Translations under genes and position numbers: made by a program
Notes under the pieces: model-generated
The model's input: only the letters and a program-made list of their open reading frames with translations
The model's database searches: none
Told to the model about the DNA's origin: nothing
Source of the DNA: Chitinophagales bacterium
Lineage (GTDB): Bacteria; Bacteroidota; Bacteroidia; Chitinophagales; JADIYW01
Assembly: GCA_020848315.1 (NCBI GenBank)
Contig: JADLAH010000273.1
Coordinates: 1 to 5,408, forward strand
DNA: 5,408 nucleotides
Direction of reading: 5' to 3'
Part shown: positions 1 to 5,408 of the stretch, in pieces
How positions within the stretch are numbered: position 1 is the first letter of the stretch
How the letters are laid out: every line of letters begins with the position of its first letter

Positions 1-1494
1 CAGCGATGAATCCTGCACCAGACGCACCCATTTCTTGATTTTGGCATACCAGTTCATCCGGAAGGAGAAGGTATCCTTTTTCAGATAGGCATAGATAAAA
101 GGATGGACATATAGCAGGAAGTTTTTTGCTTCATGCGTTTTCAGCCTGTTCAGTTCAATTTCAATATTATCGATAATCTGCAGTGGCTGATCCACTTTAT
201 ACTTGTTATTGCCATGCAGCAATGGTTCTCTCGTATCAATGGTCACCTGCTCTTTCATGCGTTGACGGGTAATCTCCATCAATCCGAATTTGCTGACCGG
301 CAAAATCACATGCTTGGCTTTGTCAGGGCGCATGGCTTCCTGCATCGCCTCGAGCAGTTTGTGTTTATATTCTGACGACTTCATATCGATGAAGTCAATC
401 ACGATGATGCCACCGATATCGCGGAGTCGCAGCTGACGGGCAATTTCCTGTGCCGCTTCCACATTGATATTGAATGCATGGGTATCCTGTTCCACATCGC
501 GCTTCACTTTCGGACCGCTGTTCACATCTATTACATGCAGCGCTTCAGTATGCTCCAATATCACATAGGCACCGCTTTTCAGGGTGACGGTTTTTCCGAA
601 TGCCGTCTTCACCTGTCTGCTGACGTCGTAGGTTTCAAACAAAGGCGTCGTCTCCGCGTACTTATCCAGAATGGAAACATGTTCCGGCGCGTGCTCCTTG
701 ATATAAGCCTTCAAATCGCCGTGCAAGGTTGGATTGTCGGTTACAATTTTGGAAAAACTATCGTTCATCAGGTCGCGGACGATGGAGAAGGTTTTATTCA
801 TTTCCTTCAGCAACAGTTTCGGCGGATTCTGAAAACGTATATTTTCCGTCATCACCTTCCATTTGTTGAGCAGGTTCTCGACATCGTGCTGCAATTCCGT
901 TTTCCCTACACCTTCAGCATTGGTACGCACGACAAATCCGAAATTCTTCGGTCTGATTTGCTGCATGATTTCCGACAATCTTTCCCGTTCTTCGGGTTTG
1001 TCTATTTTCTTGGAGATACCCACCGAATTGGTGAATGGCACTAATACAACGTATCTGCCCGGAATGGACAGCTCGCAGGTGAGTCGCGGACCTTTCGTGG
1101 AGATGGCTTCTTTGGAAATCTGAAAAATCAGGATGTCTCCCTTTTCCAGAATATCCACCATTTGACCATCCTTCTGAATCGAAGGTTCAAACTCGAATTT
1201 ATCCAATAAGTGTGATTGCTCGCCCTTGAAAGCCTCCGAACTGAATCTGCGTACAGACCGGATATAGGGACTTAAATCTGAATAATGTATAAATGCATCT
1301 TTGTCATGCCCGATATCGACAAAGGCAGCATTCAGGCCGGGGTTTATCTTTTTCACTCTTCCGAGGTAGATATCGCCTGCCGAAAAGCCTTCTCTATCGT
1401 AGGCATCCAGATGGTATTCGACTAATTTTTTGTTTTCAAGAAGCGCAATTTCAACACCTTTGGAATTAGCATGGATGACTAATTCTTTTATCAT
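1..1494 (-). CDS. rng: Ribonuclease E/G family endoribonuclease (RNase G), C-terminal end cut by window edge
   Basis: This is a single-strand-specific endoribonuclease of the RNase E/G family, acting in the cytoplasm in rRNA maturation and mRNA decay. The 498 visible residues have no stop; RNase G of this phylum usually has a little over 500, so probably only a short C-terminal tail is missing. The S1 RNA-binding domain begins near residue 38 (GDIYLGRV at 40-47). The 5'-monophosphate sensor pair is visible as R190-T191 in VVRTNAEG. The two metal-binding aspartates are D323 in IDVNSG and D367 in VIDFID, followed by the family block EITRQR. The Zn-link motif CPxC expected shortly after EITRQR is absent: the segment reads TREPLLHGNN with no cysteine. 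The ATG at 1494 gives the usual N-terminus MIKELVIHAN; its upstream region is A/T-rich without a Shine-Dalgarno sequence. It is last of four minus-strand genes and follows the small basic protein gene by 78 bases. Family assignment is very secure. Confidence 0.96.
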   Translation of the reverse strand, partial: MIKELVIHANSKGVEIALLENKKLVEYHLDAYDREGFSAGDIYLGRVKKINPGLNAAFVDIGHDKDAFIHYSDLSPYIRSVRRFSSEAFKGEQSHLLDKFEFEPSIQKDGQMVDILEKGDILIFQISKEAISTKGPRLTCELSIPGRYVVLVPFTNSVGISKKIDKPEERERLSEIMQQIRPKNFGFVVRTNAEGVGKTELQHDVENLLNKWKVMTENIRFQNPPKLLLKEMNKTFSIVRDLMNDSFSKIVTDNPTLHGDLKAYIKEHAPEHVSILDKYAETTPLFETYDVSRQVKTAFGKTVTLKSGAYVILEHTEALHVIDVNSGPKVKRDVEQDTHAFNINVEAAQEIARQLRLRDIGGIIVIDFIDMKSSEYKHKLLEAMQEAMRPDKAKHVILPVSKFGLMEITRQRMKEQVTIDTREPLLHGNNKYKVDQPLQIIDNIEIELNRLKTHEAKNFLLYVHPFIYAYLKKDTFSFRMNWYAKIKKWVRLVQDSSL

Positions 1495-1546
1495 ATGTAT
1501 GTTGATTTGGACATCAGCAATCGGCCATTACAGATAGGTTATCCAT

Positions 1547-1574
1547 AATGACCATTTACCAATGACTATTTACT
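1547..1574. repeat. Degenerate heptamer tandem repeat, four units
   Basis: Four consecutive 7-base units read AATGACC, ATTTACC, AATGACT and ATTTACT on the plus strand, which is also a 14-base unit repeated twice with two C/T differences. Traces of similar words (GGCCATTA, ATCCATAA) lie just to the left. The array ends inside the stop codon of the small basic protein gene (CTA at 1573-1575 on the plus strand) and fills part of the spacer before rng. Its function is unknown; it could be a low-complexity intergenic repeat produced by slippage. Confidence 0.6.
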
Positions 1575-1662
1575 ATTTCTTCTTGTGACGGTTTTTTCTC
1601 AGTCTTTTTTTACGTTTGTGCGTCGCAATTTTGTGACGTTTTCTTTTTTTTCCGCAAGGCAT
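1573..1662 (-). CDS. AURKAIP1/COX24 domain small basic ribosomal protein (mS38/bS22-like), 29 aa
   Basis: This very short reading frame encodes 29 residues, of which 11 are Lys, 6 Arg and 3 His. It begins MPCGKKRKRHK, continues with ATHKRKKRLRKNRH and ends in KKK. This matches the AURKAIP1/COX24 domain proteins annotated in Bacteroidota, related to mitochondrial ribosomal protein mS38 and to actinobacterial bS22, which bind rRNA in the small subunit. A role as a small-subunit protein in this organism is inferred from the family. The ATG lies two bases after the TAA of the upstream TPR gene (TAATTATG), so translation is probably coupled. The downstream neighbour is rng. The gene is easily missed because of its length, but the exact family motif, start and stop make it a confident call. 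No function beyond rRNA binding can be read from the sequence. Confidence 0.88.
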   Translation of the reverse strand: MPCGKKRKRHKIATHKRKKRLRKNRHKKK

Positions 1663-1664
1663 AA

Positions 1665-2504
1665 TTAATTCTTTTTATTTTTTAAATCATTGACGATAAC
1701 GTCTATTTCTTTACTGAATTCTTCGTTTTTCACCAGGAGTTTGCACATCTCAAAAAAGCGGATGGCTTCCTGATTGTTTCCGAGCTGTGCTTCTGAAATG
1801 GCCATAAAATACATTGCTTCTGTATTTTCCGGCTCCAGCAGCAGCACTTTCCGGAGTCGCTCTTTTGCTTTGTCATATTGTCCGGACTGGATGGATAACC
1901 TTCCGAGTGCGAGCAGCGCCGGTACATTATCCGGCAGACTGTCAGACAGCTTACGCAGCATTTCGATGCCTTTCATCGGTTCGGGCGAACCCTGAACATA
2001 CACTTCGGCGAGTTTTATCTTCACCTCCACGTCGTCGCCAAACTTTTGCAAGGCCTCTTCGTAAGAACGGAGCGCAAAGGTAATCAAATTATTTGAAATA
2101 ATGGAATCTGCGCCTGATTTAAATGCGTTTACGAAATCGTCGCCGGCATGGATATAGGCATGTTTCTCCGGTGCCACTTGTGCCAGACGGTACATATAAT
2201 AGGCGGAAAGCGGTTCATTTCCAACTTTATGCCAGAATCCAGAGGCCTGCTGCAATAACGGTCTCAGTGTGGCGGTATCGCCATCAGCAACGGCTTTCAA
2301 CTGCTGCTGTAACTGTGTGTAAGCTGACTTTTCGGCCTCGGGCAACTGTTCTGTGCGCAACTGCTCGTATTGCTCAAAACTGATGCTTTCTGTCGTATGC
2401 GTTATGCTGTGTTCCTTTTTGGGAAGTACTGTTTTCCCTGCAAAATACAACAGTCCGACCAACACCAATCCACCTGCCACTATTGCAATCTGCCCTTTTC
2501 GCAC
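1665..2504 (-). CDS. Membrane-anchored tetratricopeptide repeat protein, 279 aa, GTG start
   Basis: The N-terminus has two basic residues (R2, K3), then a hydrophobic stretch at about residues 5-23 (IAIVAGGLVLVGLLY) that looks like an uncleaved signal anchor, since no lipobox cysteine or clear cleavage site follows. The rest is helical and hydrophilic. TPR-like units are visible at about residues 141-172, 192-225 and 226-259, with typical words such as ALLALGRLSIQSGQYDKA and AMYFMAISEAQLGNNQEA. TPRs mediate protein-protein contacts; the partner is unknown. Charges flank the hydrophobic segment on both sides (K24, K29, K30 after it), so I cannot decide whether the TPR domain faces the cytoplasm or periplasm. 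The start is GTG at 2504-2502, eight bases after the HU stop; the next in-frame Met is near residue 104, which would lose the anchor and part of the domain. The gene sits between the HU and mS38-like genes in an apparent operon. Confidence 0.88.
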   Translation of the reverse strand: MRKGQIAIVAGGLVLVGLLYFAGKTVLPKKEHSITHTTESISFEQYEQLRTEQLPEAEKSAYTQLQQQLKAVADGDTATLRPLLQQASGFWHKVGNEPLSAYYMYRLAQVAPEKHAYIHAGDDFVNAFKSGADSIISNNLITFALRSYEEALQKFGDDVEVKIKLAEVYVQGSPEPMKGIEMLRKLSDSLPDNVPALLALGRLSIQSGQYDKAKERLRKVLLLEPENTEAMYFMAISEAQLGNNQEAIRFFEMCKLLVKNEEFSKEIDVIVNDLKNKKN

Positions 2505-2512
2505 GGTATTGA

Positions 2513-2818
2513 TTATTTAGATTTTTCCGTTCTTTTTACGCTGGATTCCTTGATTTGCTCCACAAACACTTTGGATGGCTTGAATGCCGGAATCTGGTGT
2601 TCAGGAATTTCAATGGCAATATTTTTCTTGATGTTTCTGCCAATTTTCGCTTTACGGGTTTTCACAATAAAACTTCCGAATCCGCGCACGTACAGATTCT
2701 CACCCTCGGCTAAAGTATCTTTAACTTCCTTGAAGAAAGCTTCCATTGCTACTAATACATCTACTTTGGGAACGCCTGTTTTTTCAGAAATGGTGGTGAT
2801 AATGTCTGCTTTTCTCAT
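2513..2818 (-). CDS. HU/IHF family DNA-binding protein, 101 aa
   Basis: This is a dimeric, DNA-bending nucleoid protein of the bacterial histone-like family, related to HU and to IHF beta. It starts MRKADIITTISEKTGVPK, the usual helix 1-2 region. It contains the signature VRGFGSF (residues 46-52) and the DNA-intercalating arm GRNIKKNIAIEIPEHQIPAF with the conserved proline, then FKPSKVF. A short basic tail (KRTEKSK) follows the normal end at about residue 90. I chose the ATG at 2818 because it gives the canonical N-terminus; extension upstream to a TTG at 2839 adds seven residues (MHFNCIV) that do not fit the family. It is the first gene of the cluster leading to rng, with eight bases to the TPR gene. 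Whether it should be named HU or IHF beta cannot be decided from sequence alone. Confidence 0.95.
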   Translation of the reverse strand: MRKADIITTISEKTGVPKVDVLVAMEAFFKEVKDTLAEGENLYVRGFGSFIVKTRKAKIGRNIKKNIAIEIPEHQIPAFKPSKVFVEQIKESSVKRTEKSK

Positions 2819-2857
2819 AACTATACAATTGAAGTGCAAAAATGCAAAATAATTTCA

Positions 2858-2870
2858 AACTAACTTAGTT
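2858..2870. promoter_or_regulatory. 13-base palindrome upstream of the HU/IHF gene, possible operator
   Basis: AACTAACTTAGTT is a perfect inverted repeat (AACTAA / TTAGTT around a central C) located 40 to 52 bases before the HU start. It lies where the HU promoter should be, although I find no clean TAnnTTTG element there: near matches such as TTAGTTTG and CATTTTTG each have one mismatch and no matching -33 box. A binding-site role is inference only; in A/T-rich DNA such a palindrome can occur by chance. Confidence 0.3.
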
Positions 2871-2911
2871 AAATAGTGGAAATAGAGGTTTTTTAATATT
2901 TGTGGCTTGTT

Positions 2912-2989
2912 AAAAAATGTAAATATTCCGGCTATTGCAGCTTACTGACACAAACCGGTGTTCACATGAAAACAAAGCACGGAATATTT
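2912..2989 (-). terminator. Putative typA terminator: 10-bp stem, long loop, T tract
   Basis: Perfect inverted arms AAATATTCCG (2921-2930) and CGGAATATTT (2980-2989) flank 49 bases. In the minus-strand transcript the second arm is followed by ACATTTTTT, giving a six-T tract at 2917-2912. The hairpin begins at the last bases of the typA stop codon. The loop can form a small inner stem (ACAC / GTGT around CGGTTT). The stem is A/T-rich and the loop is unusually long, so efficiency as an intrinsic terminator is uncertain. Confidence 0.45.
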
Positions 2990-4788
2990 TATTTTCCTGT
3001 CTTGCGCTTACGCTCGTTCTCATCCAGATAAATCTTACGGATACGGATAGACTTCGGTGTTAATTCCACATACTCGTCGCCCTGGATATACTCCAATGCT
3101 TCTTCGAGGGAGAACTTCACCGCCGGCGGCAGCTTCACTTTATCATCCGAACCGGAAGCACGCACGTTGGTGAGTTTTTTGGTTACGGTACAGTTCACCA
3201 CCAGGTCATCCTGACGGGAGTTCTCTCCGATTACCATTCCGGTGTATATCTCATCGCCCGGCTCCACGAAGAAGCGGCCTCTGTCCTGCAGTTTATCCAA
3301 TGAGTAAGCAATTGCTTCTCCTGTTTCTTTGGAGATCATAGAACCGTTGATACGTCCCTGAATCTCGCCTCTATGCGGTGCGTAATGCGTGAAACGGTGC
3401 GCCATTACAGCCTGACCGGAAGTAGCTGTAATCATTTCCGTACGCAATCCGATTAATCCGCGCGACGGAATTTCAAACTCCATGATAGAACGGTTTCCTT
3501 TCAGAATCATATTCTTCATATCGCCTTTGCGCTTGGTAATCATTTCGATAGCAGTACCGGCTTTTTCTTCCGGCAAGTCGATAGTCAGTTCTTCAATCGG
3601 CTCGCATTTCTGTCCGTCAATCTCTTTATACAATACCTGTGGCTGTCCTACCTGCAACTCATATCCTTCGCGGCGCATAGTTTCTATCAGTACAGACAAG
3701 TGCAACACACCACGACCGTACACCAGAAAAGAATCGGCCGTATCTCCTTGCTGTACGCGCAATGCGAGATTTTTCTCCAGCTCTTTGGTCAGACGATCTT
3801 TGATATGTCTGGAAGTTACAAACTTACCTTCCTTGCCGAAAAACGGAGAATCGTTGATGGTGAACAACATACTCATCGTTGGTTCATCAATGGAAATTGG
3901 CGCCATTGCTTCCGGATTTTCCGCGTCAGCGATGGTATCACCGATTTCAAATCCTTCCACCCCAACGATGGCGCAGATTTCACCTGCCGGCACTTCTTCC
4001 ACTTTCACTTTATTCATCCCTTCAAACAATAACAATTCTTTGATACGGGATTTTACAATCGCACCTTCTCTTTTAATGAGCGCCACCGGCATATTCGTTT
4101 TGAGTACACCTCTGAATACACGTCCGATAGCAATACGACCTACGAAAGAAGAATAATCCAGTGAGGTTACCTGCATCTGAGCAGCTCCTTCCGCCGTTTT
4201 AGGCGCAGGAATATGTTCGATGATGCAATCCAGCAAATCCACTACATTGGTCTTCGGCTTTTTATAGTCCGTGCTCATCCAGCCGTTCTTTGCAGAACCG
4301 TAGATGGTCGGGAAGTCAAGTTGATCTTCTGTTGCATCCAGCTGGAACATCAGATCGAATACTTTCTCATGTACTTCATCCGGTGTACAGTTTTCTTTGT
4401 CCACTTTATTGATGACCACAATTGGTTTCAATCCCAGCTGCAACGCTTTCTGCAATACGAAACGCGTTTGCGGCATCGGTCCTTCAAAAGCATCTACCAG
4501 CAACAATACGCCATCTGCCATTTTCAGTACGCGCTCCACCTCACCGCCGAAGTCGGCGTGACCCGGTGTATCAATCAGGTTGATTTTATAGTCTTTATAT
4601 TTCACCGCTGCGTTTTTAGCGGTAATCGTGATACCGCGCTCTCGCTCCAGTTCATTATTATCTAAAATTAATACGCCTGTGTTTTCGTGTTCAGAGAATG
4701 TCTTACATTCCCAAAGAATTTTGTCTACTAAAGTGGTTTTGCCGTGGTCAACGTGAGCGATGATGGCGATATTTCTGATTTTCTGCAT
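2989..4788 (-). CDS. typA: Translational GTPase TypA/BipA, 599 aa
   Basis: This is a ribosome-binding GTPase of the elongation-factor superfamily, acting in the cytoplasm and linked in other bacteria to 50S assembly and to growth under stress or cold. The G domain is complete: G1 AHVDHGKT (11-18), G2 RGITI (51-55), G3 DTPGH (73-77), G4 NKVD (127-130) and G5 SAKNG (165-169). Beta-barrel domain II follows at about residues 205-290, then EF-G-like domains III and V, including the TypA block SRGLIGLRTEM and the characteristic C-terminal domain with MVIGENSR and KLTNVRASG. Length agrees with the usual 600-615 residues. It ends KRKTGK. The ATG at 4788 gives the standard MQKIRNIAIIAHVDHGK start. Its leader has no Shine-Dalgarno sequence, as expected in Bacteroidota. 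It has its own promoter element at 4836-4829 and is divergent from the C69 peptidase gene; a possible terminator follows, so it is probably monocistronic or only partly read into the HU cluster. Confidence 0.98.
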   Translation of the reverse strand: MQKIRNIAIIAHVDHGKTTLVDKILWECKTFSEHENTGVLILDNNELERERGITITAKNAAVKYKDYKINLIDTPGHADFGGEVERVLKMADGVLLLVDAFEGPMPQTRFVLQKALQLGLKPIVVINKVDKENCTPDEVHEKVFDLMFQLDATEDQLDFPTIYGSAKNGWMSTDYKKPKTNVVDLLDCIIEHIPAPKTAEGAAQMQVTSLDYSSFVGRIAIGRVFRGVLKTNMPVALIKREGAIVKSRIKELLLFEGMNKVKVEEVPAGEICAIVGVEGFEIGDTIADAENPEAMAPISIDEPTMSMLFTINDSPFFGKEGKFVTSRHIKDRLTKELEKNLALRVQQGDTADSFLVYGRGVLHLSVLIETMRREGYELQVGQPQVLYKEIDGQKCEPIEELTIDLPEEKAGTAIEMITKRKGDMKNMILKGNRSIMEFEIPSRGLIGLRTEMITATSGQAVMAHRFTHYAPHRGEIQGRINGSMISKETGEAIAYSLDKLQDRGRFFVEPGDEIYTGMVIGENSRQDDLVVNCTVTKKLTNVRASGSDDKVKLPPAVKFSLEEALEYIQGDEYVELTPKSIRIRKIYLDENERKRKTGK

Positions 4789-4802
4789 AAAAGGTTGTTT
4801 AA

Positions 4803-4819
4803 TTGGAACTTAATTCCAA
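4803..4819. repeat. Inverted repeat in the typA leader
   Basis: Arms TTGGAA (4803-4808) and TTCCAA (4814-4819) are perfect and separated by five bases. The repeat lies between the predicted typA transcription start (near 4825) and the typA ATG, so it would form a short hairpin in the mRNA leader about 14 bases before the start codon, or serve as a protein-binding site. Role not known. Confidence 0.4.
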
Positions 4820-4828
4820 AATAGGGTG

Positions 4829-4836
4829 CAAAGGTA
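4829..4836 (-). promoter_or_regulatory. Bacteroidota-type -7 promoter element for typA
   Basis: The minus strand reads TACCTTTG, an exact match to the Bacteroidota sigma-factor -7 consensus TAnnTTTG. It lies 40 bases before the typA ATG, predicting a leader of roughly 35 bases. I find no TTG-type -33 box at the expected 19-21 base spacing, so the assignment rests on the -7 element and its position. Confidence 0.6.
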
Positions 4837-4885
4837 CGGCTTTAAAGACGCTTTTTCTAGTTTTAACGAATTAGACAATAATTTT

Positions 4886-4915
4886 TTGACTTTTGAATTC
4901 GTACTGTTAACTTTA
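4886..4915 (+). promoter_or_regulatory. Possible promoter of the C69 peptidase gene (near-leaderless)
   Basis: TTG at 4886-4888 is followed after 19 bases by TAACTTTA at 4908-4915, a seven-of-eight match to the TAnnTTTG pattern counting the free positions, with the usual Bacteroidota spacing. The element ends only five bases before the ATG, so transcription would start almost at the start codon. The mismatch is at the final G; the call is tentative. Confidence 0.35.
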
Positions 4916-4920
4916 TCATA

Positions 4921-5408
4921 ATGTGCGATACCTTTGTAAATCTCTCCGGCAACCTGAGCGGCTCCGTATTTTTCGGTAAAAACAGCGACCGCGAACCCCA
5001 TGAAGCCCAGCAGATAGTGCGCTATCCGGCAGGTGCAAGGCCCGACCGAAAGGTGCGCGCTACCTACATCGAGGTCGATTGTCCGGCCACCACGCTGGAA
5101 GTCATCCTGAGCAAACCTTTTCAGATGTGGGGCGCCGAAATGGGCTGCAACGAAAAAGGAGTGGTCATCGGCAATGAGGCTGTCTTCACGAAAATGCCGT
5201 TTGAGAAAAAGAATAAAGGACTGACCGGCATGGATTTACTGCGCCTGAGTCTGGAGATATCCGAAAATGCACAGGCCGCACTGCAACACATCATCCAATA
5301 TCTGGAAAAATACGGACAGGATGCCTGCGGCGGCTACACCGACCGGAATTTCTACTATCACAACAGCTTTCTGATTGCAGACAAGAAGGAAGCCTATGTA
5401 TTGGAAAC
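4921..5408 (+). CDS. Peptidase C69 / secernin-like Ntn hydrolase, N-terminal 162 residues, cut by window edge
   Basis: The frame opens at ATG 4921 and stays open to the right edge (162 full codons plus two bases). The protein starts MCDT; in the C69 dipeptidase/secernin family a Cys at or near the N-terminus is the N-terminal nucleophile, exposed after Met removal, which strongly favours this start. Further family features are FGKNSDR (18-24), MGCNEKGVVIGNEAV (74-88) and HNSFLIADKKEAYVLE (147-162), the part of the Ntn fold around the second half of the active site. There is no signal peptide, so a cytoplasmic location is likely. Family members hydrolyse dipeptides or other amide bonds, while several secernins have no proven substrate; the substrate here cannot be inferred. 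It is divergent from typA with 132 bases between starts. The next in-frame Met is far downstream and would remove the catalytic Cys2. Confidence 0.88.
   Translation, partial: MCDTFVNLSGNLSGSVFFGKNSDREPHEAQQIVRYPAGARPDRKVRATYIEVDCPATTLEVILSKPFQMWGAEMGCNEKGVVIGNEAVFTKMPFEKKNKGLTGMDLLRLSLEISENAQAALQHIIQYLEKYGQDACGGYTDRNFYYHNSFLIADKKEAYVLE

Noticed and set aside
478..1044. 188-codon plus-strand open frame over the RNase G gene
   Set aside because: It lies entirely antisense to a well-conserved RNase G sequence and its translation shows no family features, so it is a shadow frame.
2819..2839. Upstream TTG start that would lengthen the HU/IHF protein by seven residues
   Set aside because: The ATG at 2818 gives the canonical family N-terminus, and the extra residues MHFNCIV do not match the family.
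3482..4156. 224-codon plus-strand open frame over typA
   Set aside because: It is antisense to the conserved TypA domains II and III; its Ser/Ile/Pro-rich translation is typical of a reverse-strand shadow.
4929..4936. Exact TACCTTTG -7 element inside the C69 coding region
   Set aside because: It lacks a TTG box at 19-21 bases upstream and would start transcription after the ATG, losing the catalytic Cys2; probably a chance match in the codons for Asp-Thr-Phe-Val.
4810..5001. 63-codon minus-strand frame across the typA to C69 intergenic region
   Set aside because: It covers both promoters and runs antisense to the start of the C69 gene, with no recognisable protein features.
1..5408. Search for a defence system, mobile element, CRISPR array or structured RNA gene
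   Set aside because: No transposase, integrase, terminal inverted repeats, regularly spaced repeats, or tRNA/rRNA-like sequence was seen; the genes are standard housekeeping families in compact order.

Overview
The window looks like an ordinary chromosomal housekeeping segment from a member of the Bacteroidota. The evidence is a Bacteroidota-type -7 promoter element (TAnnTTTG), A/T-rich leaders with no Shine-Dalgarno sequence in front of the starts, an IHF/HU-like gene upstream of an RNase G gene, and a tiny AURKAIP1/COX24-type basic protein of the kind annotated in this phylum. A Chitinophagales-like lineage is my guess and is weakly supported.

Layout: nearly everything from 1 to 4788 lies on the minus strand. 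Reading in the direction of transcription, typA (BipA GTPase, 4788 to 2989) comes first. It is driven by a recognisable TACCTTTG -7 element and followed by a long-loop hairpin plus T tract that may be its terminator. After a 170-base gap comes a compact cluster: a HU/IHF-type nucleoid protein (2818 to 2513), a membrane-anchored TPR protein starting with GTG (2504 to 1665), a 29-residue, extremely basic AURKAIP1/COX24-domain (mS38/bS22-like) ribosomal protein (1662 to 1573), and an RNase E/G family ribonuclease (1494 to beyond the left edge). The gaps are 8, 2 and 78 bases. The last gap holds a degenerate heptamer repeat. On the plus strand, divergent from typA across a 132-base intergenic region, a peptidase C69 / secernin-like Ntn hydrolase begins at 4921 and runs off the right edge.

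Functional theme: the minus-strand genes concern translation and RNA (ribosome-associated GTPase, small ribosomal protein, RNA-processing endonuclease) plus DNA architecture (HU/IHF). The C69 peptidase appears unrelated and is merely divergent.

I see no defence system, mobile element, CRISPR array, tRNA or rRNA gene, and no candidate for a wholly new system. The points most worth a second look are the absence of the zinc-link cysteine motif from an otherwise intact RNase G catalytic core, the tiny ribosomal-protein gene two bases from a membrane TPR gene, the heptamer repeat before rng, and a possible nearly leaderless promoter for the C69 gene. No intergenic stretch exceeds 300 bases.
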